A stretch of DNA of 64,000 bases, from positions 38,851,835 to 38,915,834 of the forward strand of contig NC_083589.1 of assembly GCF_027579695.1 (NCBI RefSeq). The letters run 5' to 3'. A program made the position numbers and the translations under genes. Shown piece after piece: positions 11,006 through 64,000 of the stretch. The DNA comes from Neoarius graeffei (taxonomy: Eukaryota > Chordata > Actinopteri > Siluriformes > Ariidae). The notes below the pieces were generated by a model. The model was not told the origin of the DNA. It did no database searches and was given only the letters and a program-made list of their open reading frames with translations. Position 1 is the first letter of the stretch; every line of letters begins with the position of its first letter.

Positions 11006-11384
11006 GGGTGGCACGGTGGTGTAGTGGTTAGCGCTGTCGCCTCACAGCAAGAAGGTCCGGGTTCGAGCCCCGTGGCCGGCGAGGGCCTTTCTGTGTGGAG
11101 TTTGCATGTTCTCCCCGTGTCCGCGTGGGTTTCCTCCGGGTGCTCCGGTTTCCCCCACAGTCCAAAGACATGCAGGTTAGGTTAACTGGTGACTCTAAAT
11201 TGACCGTAGGTGTGAATGTGAGTGTGAATGGTTGTCTGTGTCTATGTGTCAGCCCTGTGATGACCTGGTGACTTGTCCAGGGTGTACCCCGCCTTTCGCC
11301 CGTAGTCAGCTGGGATAGGCTCCAGCTTGCCTGTGACCCTGTAGAACAGGATAAAGCGGCTACAGATAATGAGATGAGATGAGA
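11006..11384 (+). mobile_element. tRNA-headed SINE, full-length copy
   Basis: Head GGGTGGCACGGTGGTGTAGT with B-box-like GGGTTCGAGCCCCGTGGCC, ending in GAGATGAGATGA. Direct repeats ATTACTGATAT flank it (about 10995-11005 and 11384-11394). It lies in the 3' UTR of the LINE. Other copies are at 17447, 41429, 42363, 45075 and 51196. Confidence 0.85.
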
Positions 11385-11581
11385 TTACTGATATATGAAT
11401 CTGGATTTTAGCTGTTCATCACAGAAAAGATTTCCCTTTTGGTGCAATATGGTGCATAGTGCAAAGATGAATAGTAAATTTAAATAAGTATAAATATAAT
11501 ATAAGTAACAGTGAGCACAGAATGACTGTATGAGTGTGCAGATATTTTGCAAGTGATATTACTGATATATGAATCTGGATT

Positions 11582-13044
11582 TTAGCTGTTCATCACAGAG
11601 ACAGCCTGAGGGAAGAAACTGTTCTTGTGTCTGGTTGTTTTTGCATACAGTGATCTATATCGCCTCCCTGAGGGGAGAAGATTAAACAGATTGTGACCAG
11701 GGTGTGATGGGTCCGCAGAGATGTTACCTGCCCGTTTCCTGACTCTGGACAAGTATAAGTCTTGGATGGAGGGCAGGTTGACACCAATGATTTTCTCTGC
11801 AGACCTTATTGTCCGTTGCAGTCTGTTCTTCTCCTGTTTGGTGACCGATCCAAACCAAACAGTGATGGAAGAGCAAAGAACAGACTGAATGATGGGAGAG
11901 TAGAATTGTGTCAGCAGCTCCTTAGGCAGGTTGAGCTTCCTGAGCTGGCGCAGAAAGTACAACCTCTGCTGAGCCTTTTTGATGATAGTGACTGTGTTAG
12001 TCTCCCACTTCAAGTCCTGAGAGATTGTGGAACCCAGAAACCTGAAGCTTCAGTCACAGTGTTGTTGGTGATGGTGATGGGCAGCAGAGTGGGGGGGCTC
12101 CTCCTAAAGTCCACTGTCATCTCCACAGTTTTGAGCGTGTTCAGCTCCAGATTGTTCTGACCACACCACCAGACCAGCCGTTCAACCTCCCATCTGTATG
12201 CAGACTCATCACCGTCCCGGATGAGGCTGATGACCGTTGTATTATCTGCAAATTTCAGGAGTTTAACAGACGGGTCTCTTGAGGTGCAGTCGTTGGTATA
12301 AAGGGAGAAGAGCAGTGGGGAGAGCACACACCCTTGGGGGGCGCCAGTGCTGATAGTCCGAGTGCTGGATATGATGCTCCCCATCCTCACCTGCTGCTTC
12401 CTGTCAGTCAGGAAGTTTGTAATCCACTGACAGGTGGAGGAGGGCACAGTGAGCTGGGTGAGCTTGGTGTGGAGGATGTCTGGAACAATGGTGTTGAATG
12501 CCGAACTGAAGTCCACGAATAGAATCCTGGTGTACGTCCCTGCAGAGTCAAGGTGTTGCAGGATGTAGTGAGGTCCCATATTGATTGCATCATCTGCTGA
12601 CCTGTTTGCCAGCAGGGGGTCTGTGATGTCCTTCAGGTGCGACAACACCAGTCTCTCAAAGGACTTCATGACTACAGATGTGAGAGCTACAGGCCTGTAG
12701 TCATTCAGTCCTGTGATGGTGGTTTTCTTGGGAACCGGGATTATTGTGGAGCGTTTGAAGCATGAGGGGACTTCACACAGCTCCAGGGATCTATTGAAGA
12801 TCTGGGTGAAGATGGGAGCCAGCTGATCAGCACAGACCTTCAGACAGGAGGGTGACACACCATCTGGGCCAGGTGCCTTCCTGATCTTCTGTCTGCGAAA
12901 AAGCTGACAAACATCCTCTTCACAGATCTTGAGTGCTGGTGTGGGGTCAGAGGCAAGAGGAGGCAGAATAGCAGGGGGTGTAAATGAATCTTTAATGTCT
13001 GGGGGGGAGAGGTGTGAATTTGTCGAATCTGGAGTAGAACACAT
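11582..13044 (-). pseudogene. LINE reverse transcriptase, frameshifted and catalytically altered
   Basis: The first frame (13044-12010) holds RT motifs [50 protein letters not shown] and [15 protein letters not shown]. The active-site block reads LKFADNTTV where FADD is expected, so one catalytic aspartate is replaced by asparagine. The frame shifts near 12010 and continues as KKAQQRLYFLRQLRKLNLPK to 11582. Order and motifs fit the CR1/L2 group. It cannot make an active enzyme. Confidence 0.8.
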
Positions 13045-13211
13045 TCAACTCGTCAGCCAGTTGATGGTTCATTGCAGTGTAGGGGGATGGTCTCCTGTAG
13101 TTAGTGATATTCTTCAGGCCTGTCCACACTGATGCCGGATTGTTGGCTGAAAGGCTGTTTTTGATCCTTTCAGCGTAGCTCCTCGTAGCTCGTAGTTACT
13201 ACTGCCTCTAA

Positions 13212-13884
13212 GGTGGGGTTTACATTAGACCGTATCAGCGGATCATCAGATTAACGTTTTTAAAACGATTAGCGTGCACACAGCAACGCCAATACACGGA
13301 TACGCTCGGCTCCGCAGGCATCCTGCGCTCCAAATCACTCTGCCCTGAACAGCGAGTGCCCTCTGGAGGGTGCGCACTCCGGCCCTGCGCAGCTCACAGA
13401 GCGCGCGAGTGGAGTGCACGAGCAGTGATTTGGGACTGAGCTGCTGTGTGTGTGATCTCAGTGCATGTCGGGCATGTGCGTCACTTACCACTTGCAAGTG
13501 GAAGGATGGCAAGCCTAAAGACAATCATAACTACACAATGGGCACTATTTGCATCAGTATTTTCAGTATTTTCATACTTTTATACTCTTTAATGAAAGGT
13601 GATACAAGGCGGAAGTCCGCGCCGTTTTTCAGCAGTCGCGTCACATGACCAATGCCAGCGAATCAGGAAGGTGGATGTCACAGTGACGTTGTCCAATGAC
13701 GACGCCAGCTAGAGCTCAGCACAGCGTATCCGCGTATTCTCAATGTTTACACAGCACCGGACCAGACACGATCTAGATTGAATACGTGGACCCTGGCGGA
13801 TTCCCGTTTCCCGGCGTTTTAATGTAAACGGACAGTGCATCCGCGAAGAAAACGAGACAGATACGGTCTAATGTAAACTTGGCC
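13212..13884 (-). mobile_element. Harbinger-type MITE, copy 2 (inverted)
   Basis: 673 bp, reverse orientation relative to copy 1, with a clean 3-bp target duplication TAA (13209-13211 and 13885-13887). The ends are GGTGGGGTTTACATTAGACC and the complement of GGCCAAGTTTACATTAGACC. Confidence 0.8.
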
Positions 13885-13887
13885 TAA

Positions 13888-15714
13888 GTTAGCTAGCTAG
13901 CTTAACTAACTAAATTGACATCTGTTTGTCATCTTTTGGCTAAACATTATCTACATTCAACAGCATTACTCAACTTACACGGTTTGTTTGGAAAAAACTG
14001 TCTAAAGTCTTTAGCCACTTGGCTGGTTTGCTGAACATACAGAAGCACTGCCCAGATCTGAATCACACCAAAGATACTCATACAATATTTTCTAAAGCGT
14101 CTCTGATCACACACGACAGCGGTGTTTGTTTGCCGTCTTAGCTCTGCCTGCTCATGATGCGTTTAGAGGCGGCTCTGAAAAACGCATTTCCACATGTTAA
14201 AAATGAATTAAGTGGTTGTAATGGCTGTAAAAAGTGTGGGGGACAGAGGGCACAAATACAGGAAGTGCGGCGTACCCCGCATCCACTACGCCCATGCTTA
14301 TTCTTTATTAAGTTAAATATTCCTTTTGTTAAATAAAAAAAAAAAAAACAGCTTTTGTTTCATTTTCTTAATAACCAATAATTATAATTATTTGGTCACA
14401 TTTGTAAAATATAATAACCTATAAACTAAAATATTCCTTTTATTAAAAATGAAAACTTTAATAACAAATAGGCCTTTTCTTAATAAACTTTTGAACATTT
14501 CCTCCATTTTTCTTCTCTTTTCTTTTGCCAGTCTGTAAAAAGAGAACTCTGATTTTTGATTTCCGAAATCTCACAAAAGCTCTTTCCTATTTTTAAAAAA
14601 GTGTGTGTGTATTTTGGCAGCATTAGAGCTGTGTTACTTCTACTTACAGTGTCACATGTATTCCTGTTACTGTATTGCTGTCCAAACGACGCAATTACAA
14701 CTCGCATAATCTGAGATTACACAGCCTAATAATCACAATTTTTATTTCATTGACTCAAATAGTCATACATTTATTGTCCCATGATATGACATGCCTAGTA
14801 TGCAAGTATATATAACTATATATACACTAAATACATAAGAATCCAGGAAGTGCAGTGTACTAATTGTAATAGTGGCTGTAGTAAGAAAAATCAGATGTTT
14901 TCAGAAAAAGACGACGTTGTAAACTCAGCTGATGAAGAAATGTTCTGCTTCTCTGAAAACTTTGTGAACTATGCCCAATATATAAACACAGATTTAAAAA
15001 ACTAACCCCCCCAAAAAAAACTATTACTGTATATTATACATATTCACTTTGTCACTGCTGTTATTTGTTGCCTTTTTGTCTGCCTAGTTTACTTTTGACT
15101 CTCTAGTTTATTTCTGTTTTTACTTTTATTGTTCATAAATTATTAGGTGGTAACCATGACAATATCGTAAACCATATTCAACACTCATTCTCCATTGGAT
15201 AGAGTGACGTAATACACATAGGATAAGCAATATGATAATATTGCATGCCATCAAACCAAATGAATGAAACCCGCTAGAAGGTAATAGGACGTGTTTTTAT
15301 TCCATTTAAAAAAAAAAAGTGTCCTGCATGTACAGTATAATAATTCCCGATATTTCACTCCCAGTGCTTTTCCACTGACTAGACGCACGTTGTCAAAATG
15401 GCGAACCGGTTCAGAATTAAAATTCTTTTGTGGCAGTGTCCATGTAACAAAGAACATTACATGGTGGCACATATGAAGTTGATATTCATATCCTGTTGAA
15501 AATATTTTCACTTGTTCACTTTGCTCACTCGTGATCTATACATTCACCACTCAATCGTAAACTTCATATCTTCCAGCCAACGTGTAATATCCTGTACCAT
15601 TGTACACCTATTGTACACAGCAATTCACAAGCCTCTAAAAACATGCATTTTAAAACATTTGCTTCCACAAAGAAATGCACAAAAACCACCACAAGACCTA
15701 GATTTGTTTCACTA
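13888..15714. other. Intergenic AT-rich stretch between slc6a13-like and kdm5a
   Basis: No exon, transposase or terminal repeat recognised. Only A-tracts and short simple repeats are visible. Confidence 0.45.
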
Positions 15715-16536
15715 GGAATTGTTTTAATAAAGTTGAGCAACAAAAACATACACATTGACTTATTAATTCTTTAAAATCTATTTACATCATAAATATTTTA
15801 CCTACATACATCCATTTTAAACTAGTCCTACATATTTGCAGGGTAACTCATTTATGCGGCAACCAAATAGCTTAATAATCCTCCTAAAGGCTGTTAATTA
15901 TGGGATATCTGGAGCAAACCAGTAATGCATTATAGGATACTTCTTGTAATGCATGATGATTCATTTAAGCAAATTAAAACAGAGCTGTGCAAATGCAGTC
16001 TGGTCCAGCTGAAGCAAACTACAGCCAATGTGCGTATGATGAGAGAAGATGTAGTAGTCTTGGGCTTAGAGCTGAGCTCTATGGTCTAACAGTTTACAGA
16101 CAAAAAAAAAAAAAGGGGGAAAAAGAAAAAAAAAAAAACAGAAGTGAAGACTGATGTCTGGTGGAACAATACAAATCTCCAGCGTACCATATTTCATCAT
16201 TTCCCCTTTAAATATCCATGTTTATTGTATAGCCCATGCACAGGATCCTTAAATGGATTCACCTTCAAAAAAAAAAAAAAAGTGGATCAGATGTTTTTAT
16301 TCATGCATTACCCTCATCCTTCTTGCTTATGGATTGCAAATCTTGAATTGTCCAAAATCATAGTCAGTTCTTAGTCTCAGCAATCAGTCATAGATGATAC
16401 ATGGAGCATCAATCTGCTTTCCGCTTCCCAGATAAACAAAGAAGAGGAGGTTGAAGTGGAGGAGCAACAGCAGTTGTAGGTTGTACGCGCGTGTGTGTGT
16501 GTGTGGTGTGTGTGTGTGTACACGTGTGTGCGCGTG
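15715..16536 (-). other. kdm5a: kdm5a 3' UTR (candidate extent)
   Basis: Sequence downstream of the stop at 16537. Minus-strand AATAAA candidates are at 16296-16301 and 16221-16226, with an ATTAAA near 15723. The true poly(A) site cannot be chosen from sequence alone. A GT/GC-rich run sits directly after the stop (about 16488-16530). Confidence 0.4.
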
Positions 16537-62942
<46,406 letters not shown>

Positions 62943-63041
62943 CTGAGGGATAAGAGATGAGGACCATCACCCAACAGTTATTTAACTGGTTTAATCACAA
63001 CCACTACAAGACACCCAAAGATCAACAGCTAGGATAGGCTA

Positions 63042-64000
63042 TAGGGCTGTAACAATATGCGTATCGAAATCAAAATCGCGATACGCAGAGCCACGATCCA
63101 TATCGCGATACAAGAAGGCAGAATCGCGGTACACCCTTTCAAACTTCTCCTCAGCCCAAAAACAGAGGTGCTTCCAAACTTCAATTTATGAATACTTTAC
63201 TTTTTATTTAAATTACATTTTAAACTTACTTAAATTACTTTTATTTTTTTTATATCTATTAGTAAGTCGTTTTTTCGCCGACCTGCGACAATCTTCTGCG
63301 AGTCACGCAACGTCCACACTCGCCACTGGCAGAGCATTCATTTCTTTTAAGCAGTAGCCATTCTGGTTGCGACGCGGGGAGCAAATCTGTAAACAAGCAG
63401 CTCATTGGCTGGCTAGGTGTGCCACAAGCCAATCACAATCACTTGACCGGAAAGGCATGCAGTGTTGCCAGATTGGGCAGGTTTAGGTGCTTTTTGGCTG
63501 GTTTTGAACATATTTTGGGGTGGAAAATGTTAGCAATATCTGGCAACACTGAAGGCATGTCTGCTTGGGCGGAAGCCTTCTGCAGCAGTTACATTTTGAC
63601 ACGCGAGCAATGTTTCACCATAAAAATTCCGTAATTTCCATCTGTTTTCCGCGATCACAGAAAATCATTGGCCCTATGAGAGTGAGACAGTGAGAGAGCC
63701 ACCCCCCAAAAAAAATCTTAACGGATTTACACGATTTGGAAAAATGACTTTTTCAGAACCGAAAAAAACAGAGCTTCCGGCTCAACAGTATTATTTTGAG
63801 AAATAAAACAATCTTTGGATATACATTTGTTCATTTTTGCATACATATTACTCATGCTCTGCAGTGGTCTGAATTATTTGTCATTAAATAGTTAATGTAA
63901 GTAAGTAAATGTTAATAAGTCAAATTTACTACTTTAAAAAAACATTTTAAAAAAATCGTGGGCGTATCGAATTGTGGGTCAAAAATCGCGATACGAATCG
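63042..64000. mobile_element. hAT-like element (TAGGGCTGTAACAATATGCG end), cut by window edge
   Basis: Left end TAGGGCTGTAACAATATGCG with CGATACG inverted motifs (ATCGCGATACGCAG, ATATCGCGATACAAG). The approaching right end has complementary motifs (AAAAATCGCGATACGAATCG) at 63981-64000. The terminal bases lie beyond the window. Contains a small hairpin at 63461-63552. Confidence 0.6.
63461..63552. repeat. Short hairpin related to the 210-bp palindrome
   Basis: Tips CAGTGTTGCCAGATTGGG and TATCTGGCAACACTG match those at 3298-3508. It has only the left arm body plus the right tip, so it is a deletion product or a shorter family member. Confidence 0.7.

Larger units (their letters stand above)
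10757..13211 (-). mobile_element. L2-like non-LTR retrotransposon, 5'-truncated
   Basis: Minus-strand LINE. The 3' tail region at 10757 reads CAGAATCAGAAACACTTTTA. The ORF2 reverse transcriptase spans about 13044-11582 with a frameshift near 12010. The 3' UTR contains a SINE and a partly duplicated segment (GGATTTTAGCTGTTCATCAC at 11401 and 11577). The right end abuts the target site of a Harbinger-type MITE. Confidence 0.75.

Overview
The window is a piece of a vertebrate nuclear genome, almost certainly a teleost fish. Genes are split into exons with canonical splice sites and separated by long introns. The introns are packed with fish-type repeats: Tc1/mariner, hAT, Harbinger-like and TTAA-target elements, L2-like LINEs and tRNA-headed SINEs. 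I cannot name the species from the sequence alone.

Two host genes are supported, both on the minus strand. From about 16.5 kb to the right edge lie 19 coding exons of kdm5a, the histone H3K4 lysine demethylase 5A. They start just before the JmjC domain and end at the stop codon after the third PHD finger. The splice phases close exactly over 4,074 nt (1,357 codons plus stop). JmjN, ARID and PHD1 must lie beyond the right edge. From about 9.26 kb to the left edge lie the first coding exons of an SLC6 Na+/Cl-dependent transporter, best matched to slc6a13 (GAT2). It runs off the left edge after 237 codons. The slc6a13-kdm5a order and orientation match the human 12p13.33 neighbourhood as I know it.

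Layout: 0-9.3 kb is slc6a13, whose second intron holds a TTAA element with a THAP gene remnant, a 138-bp tandem repeat and a repetitive ORF broken by a MITE. 9.3-15.7 kb is intergenic, with an L2-like LINE (minus) carrying a SINE, and a Harbinger-type MITE. 15.7-23.1 kb is the kdm5a 3' end. 23.1-33.1 kb is one intron holding a four-element nest (two Tc1s and two hATs) and a TTAA element with a P2X7-C-terminus-like ORF. 33.1-40.2 kb holds the exons for the PLU-1 region and PHD2. 40.2-50.4 kb is one intron holding a nest up to five levels deep. 50.4-62.9 kb holds the zinc finger and JmjC exons, two near-identical hAT copies, and a short element bounded by inverted repeats with two convergent genes (THAP and a second ORF).

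The most interesting signal is a set of short DNA transposons that seem to derive from two-gene parents. A THAP-domain gene reads inward from one end and an unrelated gene reads inward from the other, each start codon lying just inside the terminal repeats. In the TTAA elements, CRE-like TGACGTCA sites occur in the subterminal regions. These copies are deletion derivatives, so the autonomous parent must be sought elsewhere in the genome.
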